Source: Bacteroidia bacterium
GTDB lineage: Bacteria; Bacteroidota; Bacteroidia; UKL13-3
Assembly (NCBI GenBank): GCA_014376805.1
Contig: JACMQU010000178.1
Span: 1 to 64,000, forward strand
Length of the DNA stretch: 64,000 bases
Reading direction: 5' to 3'
In this document: piece after piece, positions 1 to 12,700 of the stretch
How positions within the stretch are numbered: the stretch's first letter is position 1
Layout of the letters: each line of letters starts with the position of its first letter
Notes under the pieces: model-generated
The model's database searches: none
Told to the model about the DNA's origin: nothing
What the model saw: the letters and a program-made list of their open reading frames with translations, nothing else
Translations under genes and position numbers: made by a program

Positions 1-555
1 ATTGGAAACTTAAAAGCACTTCAGATAACCTTTAAAAGTAAGTCTAAAAATGCTCCATACAGACAATTAATTTACCTGAAAAAATACTCCACCATATTTG
101 AAATCATGAACATTTATGAAGGAACGGAAAATGACTTTAAAACATTTTATAAAAGTATAACGATTGAAGAATGCCAAAAGTAAAGAGAAGGCTTTAGCAG
201 AGTTGGAGATCTTCAAAAAATACCAAAAAAAGATGATTGGATTTTTTATGTTTAACGAGGCTATGAATTTTTCCCTTGGTCAAAGCGAAATGACCCACGT
301 ATTTAATAGTCGAACAATGACTCTATTGCTGTAGCTTTTAAGAAATTTCTTTCAGAGTCAAATGTTAGTTATCCCGACATAAACAATCCCTTGTAGTTGA
401 TTAATAACATCACTCAACTGGAATCATTCTCAGGTTATGCTGTTTCAAAAAATTGGAGGAAAATTGAACAAATGGAATTTTCAAATGATGGAAACGGGTG
501 GCGATTGTCGAGAATATATTCAGATATAAAAGAGCAAAAGAATCAATTCAAATAA
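1..555 (+). pseudogene. decayed gene of unknown function, cut by the window edge
   Basis: The first frame is open from base 1 to a TAA at 181-183 (60 residues, ending EECQK). A second frame is then open from 182 to about 340 (starting KEKALAELEIF), and the first frame resumes near 310 and runs to a TAA at 553-555, broken by a TAG at 394-396. The three pieces join into one sensible, lysine- and phenylalanine-rich polypeptide if two small indels and one nonsense mutation are assumed. A terminator-like hairpin sits just after 555, where the end of a real gene would be. I do not recognise the family. Alternatives are two short unrelated genes, or chance open frames. Confidence 0.45.
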
Positions 556-559
556 ATAC

Positions 560-586
560 CAAAAGCTCTGGAAACCGGGGCTTTTG
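560..586 (+). terminator. hairpin after the decayed gene
   Basis: CAAAAGCTC pairs with GGGCTTTTG (one G-T wobble) around a 9-base loop, five bases after the TAA at 553-555. The downstream T-run is short and interrupted. It fits a Rho-independent terminator left behind by the decayed gene. Confidence 0.5.
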
Positions 587-1152
587 CTTGTGCGAAATCG
601 ACTAGATTATTCACTTATTAAAAGGGATGGGTGGTGTTGGTGGAATGAAGCCAGATAAACTCACTACAAGGCTGCAAAGGAACATGCAGCAGCCACAAGA
701 TCAGCTATTATAAGTCAATATAAAACCCTACATTTTTGAACAGGCAACTAACATTAGTAGGGTGTCCCTTATCCGCATGGTTTTATTACACGGCTTACAT
801 CCTTTACAACCCTTATCGGGGGGCATAGTTTTGTATTGTGATATAAATAGAAATCATTGATCGAGCCGATTACATTATCAGGAGTGGAACTTTTTTGTTG
901 TTCATAAAACGGTCGGAGTCCTGTTTAAAAAAGTTTAGCCACAAAGAAAAACTTCACCTTAAAAATGATAGCGTTTATAACAACTTTGTTGGTTGAATAA
1001 ATATGAAAGGTATTTGTTTTTTTTGAAAAAACATATGCATGCTACAAACAAATTAAGGCATTTCTAAAAGTTAAAATTAATTTTTATAAAATGAAATTAA
1101 AAAGGGAAAACAAAACACGCAAAAAAATAATAAAAATGCAATTATAGGAATG

Positions 1153-1676
1153 GATTTAAATAAGGCATCCTATTAATATTTTGGCGGAATATTTTTAATG
1201 AAAATTGAAGTAGTAAGACATGCCACCATTTTAACAATTGTGATGGAGTTAGGTGAGAATGGTTTACTAAATTCAAAAATTTTAAAGAATTTACTAGCTG
1301 TCTGCGACCTGCTCCCAATAACAAAATATCTCGTAGGAAAATATTGAGTAGCAAAATTTCAAGAGGAAGTCACCGACTTCAAATCGCTTTAATACAAGCA
1401 GCAAATGCCATTGGAAACTTAAGTGATATTCACCCCCCTCTTATGTTTTTAAAAATATAGCATATAGCAATGGCAGAGCAACGGCTGTAAGCGCAATTTT
1501 TTATAAAACTGGCCGTAATTATTTGGACAATTATTACCAAGAAAGTTTTATGGGCTCCTCTGGTTGAATACTTGTTTTTGGACCAAAAAATAAAATTGAA
1601 ATTGGTAAATGAAATAATGAAGAATATTGCTATGTTTGATATGAAACCTGAAGAAGTTGGCTTTGCAGTTACTTAA
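1153..1676 (+). pseudogene. IS110-family transposase remnant (C-terminal half)
   Basis: Pieces of an IS110/IS116/IS902-type transposase can be read in order but in changing frames. A segment with YFGGI and HATILTIVMELGENG runs from about 1177 to 1267. EFTSCLRPAPNNKIS to QAANAIGNL runs from about 1269 to 1457 and ends in TAG at 1458. AYSNGRATAVSA lies at about 1451-1500, and KLAVIIW to the final EEVGFAVT stop lies at 1506-1676. The order matches the family's C-terminal transposase_20 region. There are at least three frameshifts plus in-frame stops, and the N-terminal catalytic DEDD part is not visible, so the element is dead. I saw no matching ends. The family call rests on remembered motifs. 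Confidence 0.72.
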
Positions 1677-1766
1677 TTTATTGCGTTGTAATTAAACGTT
1701 AGGCTGAATTGCTGTGCAACACATTAACTATTATCTTCAAATAACGTTTCATCGAAAACAGAACAT

Positions 1767-2228
1767 ATGGAAAAAACAAAAATTACTAAATTTAAATTAA
1801 TTGGACTTAAGCTTGACAAAAAAACCACAAACGAAGGCGGACTATCAAATATTGATTGCGGAAATTTATGGCAGAAATTCGAAATTGAAAATTTTATTGA
1901 ACGAATACCAAATAAATTAAGTGATGAAATTTATGCAGTCTATTTTAACTATGAAGGTGATTACACCAAACCTTTTTCATATTTTATTGGATGCAAAGTC
2001 AAGGCAGACACAAACACTCCAAATGACATGAAAACTTTAATCATACCTGAAGATAATTACTCCAAACTAATTGCTAAAGGAAAAATGCCTGATTGTGTTG
2101 CAAATTCGTGGAAAGAAATATGGAGTTCAAAAATAAACAGAGCGTATAAATATGACTTTGAAATTTATAATGAACGAAGCAAAGATTGGAGCAATGCAGA
2201 AGTTGAAATATTTGTTTCTTCCATATAA
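1767..2228 (+). CDS. GyrI-like / AraC-type effector-binding domain protein
   Basis: This is a 153-residue cytoplasmic protein without signal peptide or membrane segment. It resembles the stand-alone effector-binding domain (GyrI-like, AraC_E_bind) seen in transcriptional activators. Visible family-like parts are a start with KFKLIGL, the block NLWQKFE, an acidic-aromatic centre (YAVYFNYEGDY, then FSYFIGCKV), LIIPEDNY, and an ending with YDFEIYNER followed by an acidic beta strand. No DNA-binding domain is attached, so it would act as a small-molecule binding protein rather than a regulator on its own. The ATG at 1767 is the first in frame. It stands alone between a dead transposase and a long gene-free stretch, which fits an accessory location. 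The ligand is unknown. Confidence 0.75.
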   Translation: MEKTKITKFKLIGLKLDKKTTNEGGLSNIDCGNLWQKFEIENFIERIPNKLSDEIYAVYFNYEGDYTKPFSYFIGCKVKADTNTPNDMKTLIIPEDNYSKLIAKGKMPDCVANSWKEIWSSKINRAYKYDFEIYNERSKDWSNAEVEIFVSSI

Positions 2229-3731
2229 GTACTCCGGTAAGTACATTTTTTTTCAGAATAGCAGAATGATCAATTTTGGATCATAAATAAAACAACCAAA
2301 GTTATGACTCAACATGTGAACCATGGTTGGTAAGTGGTTTGTTAAATGCGGGGTATGGCAAGAATACTGTTATAGGGTATAAAAGTTTTTAATATTTTTA
2401 TTTCTGTTACACGATATAGCAGGCAGTACAAGATTTACTTTACTTGAATAAAAATAATCGGCTGTTATTATTAAGTTTCATTTTTCCCAATGGTTGCTAT
2501 TTTATCTGTTACAGAAAATTGCTAGTTAATTGTGTTGCAAAATGGCCTTACGATTGCTAATTTATAGCCGCTAAGTATTTACTTAATATTTAATTGAGTT
2601 TTTGTTTTTGAGTGAATTAAAATAATATTATATAGGGAGATAATTTAGTGTTTGCAATATAATATTCTGGCAATAGGTAAACCTGAAAAATGTTTTGAAA
2701 ATGGCGTGAAATTTCAATTTAGTTATTCGCATGCTATCTTTTAAAATGAAGCTAAAAAAATGCGAAACACTTAATAATCTGGAGTCATCGATTATAAATT
2801 TATCGTTAATTATGAACCTTTAATATAGATGGTAAAGGCCTTGTAATTTTAAGCCGTACAATTAGAAATTGAGAAGTTACTTTAAGTCAATGTTATTTTA
2901 TTTACTTTGAAATATCAATATACATTTCCATCATATCAGATACCAACTTCTTTGTGGTAATCCTACTTATTATTTCCACTTTAAAAGAACTGTATTTCAA
3001 CCTTTACTGGCTTTGACATGTTGTAATTTCAGTGTATTTAAGCCTTAGTGTTTTTTTAAAAATTTCTGGTGGAAAGGCAGCAGGTTATTAAGAGCTAAAA
3101 ACATTTAAACAGTAACCATAAAACAATATTATTTTAAAATAAGTATGAAATAAAAACCGTACTTTTTTTAATGTAAACATACTGTCTTATGCAAGCATAC
3201 TGTTTGTAGTGTAAAAATTAACTCCGAGGTAATGTAGATTAAAGAAATGCTTTTATTTGAGACGTTTTTTAATTTAAATTTAAGGCCATACATGAATATA
3301 TAACCGCTCTTAGCATGGTAAAATGTTCTGATGATCATAAATTTTTTAAAAAAACCTGGTAATAATTGGTATTTATTAATTTTTTCTTATTTTGGCTGAA
3401 CCTAACTGTTAATTTATGGTAAACAAAACTATAATTATAAGTGAAATTTTAAATAATACGATAATATATTTAACTTAGATTTATGTTGAAAGACAGGTTC
3501 GATTTATAAACCAAGAAAATAGTTATAAATGTTAATACTACTTATTGATTTTAAGTTGTTGGCACTGCCTATTAGTTTGTAAAATAATTTCAATCTTAAA
3601 TATTTCGCCATATCTTAATTAACTAAATTCTAAAACTCACTTTATATACCTCATTCGCCAGTGAGCAAATAAAAGAAAATTACGGAGGGCAACCTCTTAA
3701 ATAAACATAATTTATATAATAAACTGAACAT
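2229..3731. other. 1.5-kb AT-rich intergenic region
   Basis: No convincing gene is seen on either strand. A short open stretch ending at 2392 (reading EPWLVSGLLNAGYGKNTVIG, then a few residues and a stop) has no start and could be a gene scrap. Just before the giant gene, GAGG-GCAA-CCTC near 3685 can form a small 4-bp hairpin in the leader. The region probably holds the control elements of the giant surface-protein gene, but I found no clean promoter match. Confidence 0.5.
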
Positions 3732-6700
3732 ATGAAAAGGATAATTTTACTTTCTTTTAGCCTGCTGCTTTTTAATTTCATAGGAAAAGCTCAGATTGCT
3801 ATTACTGTTAGTGGTACAGCTACCACCAATCCGGCTTTAACCTCTACTTATACCTCCTTGGCAAATGCGCTTACGGCATTAAATGCTGTATCAAGTTACA
3901 CAACACCCGGGACAATTGTATTTACAATGACAGCGAGTGGAACAGAAATAGCTCCCCCTACAGGTTTAACAATTGGAAGCGCAACGCTCAATCCATTATT
4001 AAGTTCTTCGAATACAGTTACTATTGTTAAGGCATCGGGAACTGTTACCCTAAACGCCGGAGTTGGAACTGCCACTCCCTCAAGTACCGTTTTGGATGGC
4101 CTATTAAAAATTTCAGGTGCAGACTTTATAACCATAGATGGTTTAACCTTAACAGACGGCAATGCTGCCAATCCTGCAACCATGGAATATGGAATTGGCT
4201 TGTTTAAATTAAGTTTATCTGATGGTGCACAAAATAATACAATTCAAAACTGCACAATAAATCTAAAGACAATTAATAATGCTTCCGGCACCACACCAAT
4301 GATTGAAGGGTCTGTAGGGATACTTATGATTAACTCAACAGCAGCAGCAGCTACAACAGTTTTAACGCCAACAACAGCGGCAGGAACAAATTCGAATAAT
4401 AAATTTTATTCGAATACCATTAATGGTGGTAACTATGGAATGGGTTTAATAGGATTTGCAGGAGTATCACCTTTTACAACCTGCGATCAGGGAACCATAG
4501 TAGGTGCTATTTCACTCGGTAACATCATTCAGAATTTTGGTGGTGGGGCCGTATCAAATCCTTCAGCTGCAATCAGAACGCTGGCTCAATATACTATCAC
4601 TATTGGTTATAATACAATTAATAACAATACAGCTTCCAATACAAACCATGCAACTACTTTCAGGGGTATATTTTTAAATACAGCTGTAAGTGCAAGTGCA
4701 ACTGTTACCAATAATACGGTAACTTTAAAATCGGGTGCAACCTCTTCATCTGTAACAGCAATTGAAAATGCAAGTGGATCAACAGCTGCATCAAATACAA
4801 TAAGTATAACAAATAATACTATAACAGGCTGTACCTACACAACAGCAACTACGGGTACGTTTACCGGCATATTGCAGTCTGCAACGCCAGCTACTACAAA
4901 TATTACCAACAATACCTTAACAGGAACTATTCTGGGGACTTCGACTGTTGCTTCATCATGTGTATTCCAAGGTCTTTATAACTCCGCTTCAAATGGTACT
5001 AACCCGGTTAATATTAATGCAAATACTATAATCAATAATGTAATAAATAACCAAGGTGGTACAATGTATTGTATTCGTGCGAGTACTGCCGACATAAGGG
5101 TAAATAGCAATACTATCAATAATAATACTATTCCATTATCCGGTGGTTCCGTGACTTGTTCCATTTATGGTTATTACAATTTGGGATCAGCCACTATTGA
5201 AACCTATAATTTAAATAATATAGATAATCTATCTATATCTGGTTCTTCAACTTCAGTTTCTTCAATCATAAGAGGAATGCATACTAATACAGTTTCAAGT
5301 AGTACTATTAATTCTAGTGGGAATAATATTAATACATTAACTTATAATAATAGTTCCTCCGGAGCTTGCTCTATATATGGAATGAGTTTTACCTTAGGAA
5401 CGGTTGTATTCTCTAAAAATAAAATATATAACATTACTGCTAATGGAGTAAGTTCTACCGCATATGGAGTAAATATCAGTGGTGGAACAACGGTTACTTT
5501 AGCAAACAATTTAATTGGTGATATTAAAACGCCAACAGCAAATGCAGCTATTCCATTGGCAGGTATAAATATTACTAGTGGAACCGCCGTTAACTTATAT
5601 TATAACACTGTTTATTTAAACACAAGCAGCACAGGTGCCTTGTTTGGTTCATCAGCTCTATATGCGTCAATAACTCCAACACTAATATTAAGAAATAACA
5701 TTTTTGTTAATCTATCTACGCCAACTGCGGCAACAGGTTACACAACAGCTTATAGAAGAACGAGCACTACACTCACTTCCTATTCTGCAACATCAAACAA
5801 TAATTTATTTTATGGGAGTAGCCCGGGTACAAATAATTTAATTTTTTATGATGGTACAAACTCAAGTCAAACCATTGCCTTATATAAAACATTTATGTCA
5901 ACACGTGATCAGGCATCTGTGTCTGAAAGTTCAACCTTTGTTAGCACAACAGGCGGCAGTGCACAGTTTCTTGAATTAAACGGCACTGTTGCATCTCAAG
6001 CTGAAAGCGGCGGGGTTGCCATATCAGGCTTTACAGATTCATATAATGGAACCGGAGTAAGAACAGGGTATCCACAAACTTCACAAACTAATGGGGGAGG
6101 AACCGCACCTGATATGGGTGCTTATGAAGGCAACTATACGCCATCGGATCAAACCGGTCCGATTATTACTTATACTGCATTTTCAAATACATCATCAACA
6201 TCCGACCGTACTTTAAACGTTACTATAACAGATGCAAGCGGTGTGCCTACTTTCGGAGCGGGTTTACCTGTATTAAACTGGAAGATTAATGCGGGTGCTT
6301 ATTCTTTAGTAACGGCTACTTACATATCCGGGTCTACATACCAATTTGTTTTTGGATCAGGAGTAGTGCCAACAGATGTAGTTTCATATTATATAGCTGC
6401 CCAGGATAATTCAGCATCAATGAATGTATCGGTTAGTCCAGCCTCAGGTGCCTCAGGTTTAACCTCTAATCCGCCGGCCGCCTCAACTATTCCAACCTCT
6501 CCAAGTACGTACACCATTCTTAATGGAATAAACGGTTCATTTGATATAGGAGCAACCAAAACTTCTCCAAATTATACCACACTAACTAATGCATTATCTG
6601 ATATTTCGTCAAAGGAAATTAACGGTACTATTACATTGAATATTGATGCAGATTACGATCCTACTTTAGAAACAGCTTTCCCTGTAATAATTAATGAATT

Positions 6701-9700
6701 ATTGGGAGCCAGTTCTATCAACACCGTTACTATTAAACCTAAAACAGGTGTTACCAAAACAATTACAGGAAACTCAGCAACTTCTATCATTAAGATTTAT
6801 GGTGGTGATTACATTACAATTGATGGAAGTAATAATGGAACAATAAGCAGGGATCTTACTATTGAAAATACAAACACCGCAACTTCCGGAAATGCGGTTA
6901 TCTGGCTTGCCTCACCCGCAAGTGGGAATGGTTCAAATTCTAACACTATAAAAAATTGTATTATACAGGGTAATGCATCAACAACAACTTTTCTTGGAAT
7001 GTACATTGGAGGTACGGCAAGTATATCTTTAACATCGTCAGGAGTTGAAAAGAACAACACCAATACCATAACGAGCAACCTTTTTAAAAAGACCCAATAC
7101 GGAATTGCTTTATTTGGATATGCAGCAGCTCAACCCGATTTAAATAATATTATCTCTAACAACAATTTTGGTACAGCAACGACAGGAGAGGGATTTAATA
7201 TTGAAGGAATTCATTCTGACCGCCAGCAATCTTTAACGGTTTCTGGAAATGATGTACAGAATATAAGAAGCATAACTTCTACTGCTATTTATGGAATACG
7301 TTTACTTGATTTTAAATCGGGTTTGTGTTATAATAATTTAGTTCATAATATTGCTTATACAAGCACAAGTACAACTAAAGTTTATGGTATTGCTGTTCTA
7401 AGTTCATCCTATGCATTAGTTGGTAACCCATCGGCTGCTAACATTTATAACAATGCTATATACGACATTACCAGCACTGGTACAGCCACGGATTGGAACC
7501 TTACAGGGATATTAGCTAGTCAGGGTTATGGAGATAAATTTTATTACAATTCAGTAAATTTAGCCGGCCAGGTTAATAATAGTTCATCAGGTTTATCGGC
7601 GTCCTTTGCTAATGGTAATGGGAGTTTAACAACACCGGGCACAAATGTTGATATAAGAAATAATATTTTTAGCTTAACCGGTACTTCGCTTGGAGGACCT
7701 GTTTATGCTTATTATTCTAAGGCAACCAGTTTTAGTGGTTCTACACAGAATAATAATATTTTATATGCTGCGGGTACAGGAGCTTCAACTTATACATTGG
7801 GTTATTTTAATTCAACAGCTTATACAACTTTATCTGCCTGGCAAACGGCAACAGGTGTTGAAGCAAATAGTTTAGCTGTTAATCCACAATATAACAATGC
7901 TACCGTACTTAAACCTCAATTAGGTTCACCCGCATTGAATGCCGGAGTAACTATAACCGGTTTTACCGCGGATATTCTTGGTGTTACACGCTCGGTTTCG
8001 ACTCCAACTATTGGTGCATATGAAACTGGAGTGGATGGAGCTGGTCCAAACATTACCTACACAACCTTAGGTAATACCGCACTTGCAAGTAACCGTAGTA
8101 TTACAGCTGTAGCTATAACGGATGTGAGTGGCGTAAATACCACAATTGGAACTAAGCCCCGCTTATATTTTAAAAAATCTACTGATGCAAATACCTATGT
8201 TGGCAATACAAGTGGGGACAATGGATGGAAGTATGCAGAATCAACCAGCTCTGCTTCACCATTTGATTTTACAATAGACTATAATATTATTAATGGAGGT
8301 TCGGTAACTGGCGGTAATACTGTACAGTATTTTATTGTTGCGCAGGATCTTGCTGCCACCCCTAATGTGGGAATTAATTCCGGAACTTTTTCTGCCACCC
8401 CAACAAGTGTTAATTTAACTTCTGGTGCATTTCCATTAACAGGTACAATAAATCAATATTTAATTTCAGCCGCATTTACCGGTTCTTACGATGTTGGAAC
8501 CAGTGCCGCAACCTACACTACCTTAAAATCATTTTTTGATGCAATAAATGCTGGGGTTGTTACAGGCAATATTTCAGTGAATATTGTGGGTACATGCACA
8601 GAGTCTACTACAGCAAGTTTAAGTCAGTGGTCTGAAGAACCGGCAAGTTCTAATTTTACAATGACCATTAGTCCGAGTGGTGGAGCGGCTAGGTTGATAA
8701 CAGGAACTTTAGCAACAGCTACTGTTAAACTTGATGGTGCAGACAGGGTAACAATTGATGGCTTAAACACAGGCGGTAATACATTAACAATTGAAAATTT
8801 AAGTGTTGCGGCTTCTTCTGCAGCCATATGGATGAGCAGTCAGGGAACAGGATTGGGTGCAACCAATAATGCAATTAAGAACAGCACCATAAAAGGAGGA
8901 TCCAACACTGTGGCTAATTATGGAATAGTAATAGGAGGTACTACCATTGCAAGTAATGGTGCAGATAATGACAACAACACAATTCAAAACAATACGATAA
9001 ATACCTGCGCTATTGGAATATATGCTATAGGCACTGCTGCAGGAAGTACAGGTGGTATAGACAATCTTACCTTATCGGGCAATGCTATTACTATTAATAC
9101 AACCGCAGCGGTAATTGGTATTGAAGTTGGTAACGGAACAGGTGGTGCAATCACTCAGAATCAGTTAAGTGTACAAACAACGAATACTGCCGTAGCAGGA
9201 ATATCTATAGAAACGGGCTTTTTAAATGCCACTGTAACAAGGAACCTTTTAAGCAATGTTACAACAACAGCTACCAATGGTTATGGAGGAAGAGGAATAA
9301 CAGTAGGAACAGGATCGGCAAGCAGTAATATAACCCTATCAAACAATGTAATTTATGGTGTAAGCGGATCAAACTTTAGTTCATTCACTAACTCTTCATC
9401 TATGGGAATTGGTTTGGGAATGATTGGAAACACAAGCACATTAACTACAACAACCGGAGGAATAAATCTTTATTACAACAGCATCAATATGTATGGAAAT
9501 TATGCTTACGCAGGTGCTTGCCTTACAACAGGGTTATATGTTGGTTCAGGAGTAACTGCATTGGATCTTCGAAACAATATTTTTAAGAACTCGTTAAACA
9601 ATACGGATTTGAGCGGAACCGGTTCAAAAAATTATGTTATCTATTCAGCAGCTTCCAATACCGCTTTTAGTAATATAAATTACAATGATTATTTTGTAAG

Positions 9701-12700
9701 CGGTACGCAAGGGGTATTAGCGTTTTTAACATCAGACAGAACTGATCTAACAGGTATTCAGTCTGGTTTTGGCGGAAATGTAAATTCTTCAACAGCCAAC
9801 CCCAACTTTAACTCAAATACTATACTCCAACCACAAACGGGCTCACCTGTATTGGCAGCAGGAGCGCCAATTAGTGGGATAACAACTGACTATTCGGGCA
9901 CTACACGTTCAGGAACAACACCGTCTATTGGTGCGTATGAAAATGGTTCGGATGGAGCACCACCAGTAATTAGTTATACCACTTTAGGGAATATATCTTC
10001 TACAACCAATCGCAGTTTAACAAGTGTAGTTATAACAGATGCCAGCGGAGTAAACACTACTCCAGGCACCAAGCCCCGCTTATATTTTAAAAAATCTACT
10101 GATGCAAACACCTATGTTGGCAATACAAGTGGGGATAATGGATGGAAGTATGTAGAATCAACCAGTTCTGCCTCTCCATTTGATTTTACGATAAATTATT
10201 CAATAATTAATGGAGGTTCTATTTCGGGGGGTAATATAATTCAATATTTTATAGCAGCTCAGGATCTTGCTGCCACCCCTAATGTGGGAATAAATTCCGG
10301 AACTTTTTCTGCCACTCCAACAAGTGTTAATTTAACTTCTGCTGCATTTCCATTAACAGGTACAATAAATCAATATTTAATTTCAGCCGCATTTACCGGT
10401 TCTTATGATGTTGGAACCGGTGCCGCAACCTACACTACCTTAAAGTCGTTTTTTGATGCAATAAATTCTGGGGTTGTTACAGGTAACATTACCGTGAATA
10501 TTGTGGGTACATGCACAGAGTCTACTACAGCAAGTTTAAGTCAGTGGTCTGAAGAACCTGCCAGCTCTAATTTTACGATGTCCATTAGCCCGAGCGGAGG
10601 TGCATCAAGGTTAATAACCGGAACTTTAGCAACAGCCACTGTTAAATTAGATGGAGCAGACAGGGTAACAATTGATGGCTTAAACACAGGTGGTAATACA
10701 TTAACAATTGAAAATTTAAGTGTTGCAGCTTCTTCTGCTGCGGTATGGTTAAGCAGCCAGGGAACAGGATTGGGTGCAACCAATAATGCAATTAAGAACA
10801 GCACCATAAAAGGAGGATCCAACACAGTGGCTAATTATGGAATAGTAATAGGTGGCACAACCATTCCAAGCAATGGTGCAGATAATGACAACACCACAAT
10901 TCAAAACAATACGATAAATACCTGCGCTAATGGAATATACGCTATAGGCACTGCTGCAGTAAGCACAGGTGGTATAGACAATCTTACCTTATCGGGCAAT
11001 GTTATAACTATTAATACAACCGCAGCGGTAATTGGTATTGAAGTAGGTAATGGAACGGGTGGAAGTATTAGCCAGAATCAATTAAACGTGCAAACTTCAG
11101 GTACCGCAGTGGCCGGAATATCTATAGAAACGGGCTTTTTAAATGCCACAGTAACAAGGAACCTTTTAAGCAATGTTACAACAACAGCTACCGGAGGATA
11201 TGGCGGAAGAGGAATAACAGCAGGAACAGCTTCGGCAAGCAGTAATATAACCATATCAAATAATGTTATTTATGGTGTTAACGGTTCAAATTACAGTTCA
11301 TTCACAAACTCTTCATCAATAGGTATAGGTTTGGGAATGATTGGTAACTCAACCACTTTAACTACAACAACCGGAGGAATAAATCTTTATTACAACAGCA
11401 TAAATATGTATGGAAATTATGCTTACGCGAGTGCTTGCCTTACAACAGGGTTATATGTTGGTTCAGGAGTAACTGCATTGGATATTCGTAATAATATTTT
11501 TAAGAATTCGTTAAACAATACGGATTTAAGCGGAACAGTATCAAAGAATTACGCGATTTATTCTGCTGCTGCAAATACAGCCTTTACGAGCATTAACAAC
11601 AACGATTATTTTGTAAGCGGTACACAAGGTGTTTTAGCATTCTTAACATCTGACAGAACAACACTGGCTGCATTACAAACCGGTTTTGGAAGCAATATTA
11701 ATTCTTATAATATCAATCCGGGTTTTACAAGTACAACTAATCTTTTAGAGGTTGCAAATGCATTCCCAAGTAACTATTTATTAGGGTCAGCCATAAGCGG
11801 TATTACAACAGATTTTGCAGGATTAACCCGAAGCAGCACACCTGATTTAGGCGCTTATGAAGGCAGTGATGCGAACCGTTGGATTGGTGTTACCTCAACA
11901 GCATTTACTACAGGTTCTAACTGGGATGATGGCAATGTGCCTTCATCAGGTCAAAGCCTTACCATTTCATCTTATGCTTCGAACAGTCCTGTTTTAACAG
12001 CAAGCTACAATGCCAATAACCTTTATATAGGTGCCGGGCAAATATTAGGTTTGAACGCAAATACTTTATTGATAGATGGTGCGCTATCCGGAACAGGTAC
12101 CTTAAAAGGTAATGGATCATTAACCATTCAAGGAAGTGGTGCTTTTGGTACCGTTTCTTTTGATCAAACAATACCGGGTACTACAAATAAATTAACCAAT
12201 CTTACTTATAACCGTTCGGCTCAAACCATAACACTAGGAAATGTACTGCAGGTTAGTGGCACTGTTACGCCAACAGCAGGAACATTAGAAACCAGTGGTT
12301 TTTTAACTTTATTATCTTCCTCTACAAGTGATGGAAATATTGCACAGGGTAGCGGTTCATACTTAACCGGAACCGTAAGTGTTCAACGCTTTATCCCCGG
12401 AAGTTCAGGTCGCAAATACCGTTACCTCGCTGCACCTTTTATAACAGGTCCAACAATTGGAGATAGCTGGCAACAACAAATATATATTACCGGCACAGGA
12501 ACTGGAGGTACTGCGTGCCCTTCACTAACATCACATACAAATGGGTTCGATGCTTCTACTTATAATAATTACAGTATGACTACATTTAATGAGACAACTG
12601 CTATTGCTACAGCCTCCACTCCAAACGTAACCGGTGCAACTATATATACAAATGCCTGGACTGGTGTACCCACTACCAATGCCACAAATCTTGCTGCCGG

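Noticed and set aside
181-396. Alternative genetic code with TAA/TAG read as Gln in the first 555 bases
   Set aside because: One frame reads sensibly if stops are Gln, but another frame is open over 182-340, the nearby transposase remnant has true frameshifts, and the gene at 1767 uses normal stops. Decay explains the data more simply.
2300-2392. Second pirin copy suggested by HVNHGW-like codons at about 2308-2330
   Set aside because: The match is six residues long, and the frame stops at once.
8624-8987. Minus-strand open frames inside the giant gene, repeated at 10541-10825
   Set aside because: They lie antisense to the conserved repeat and recur only because the repeat does; they have no gene features.
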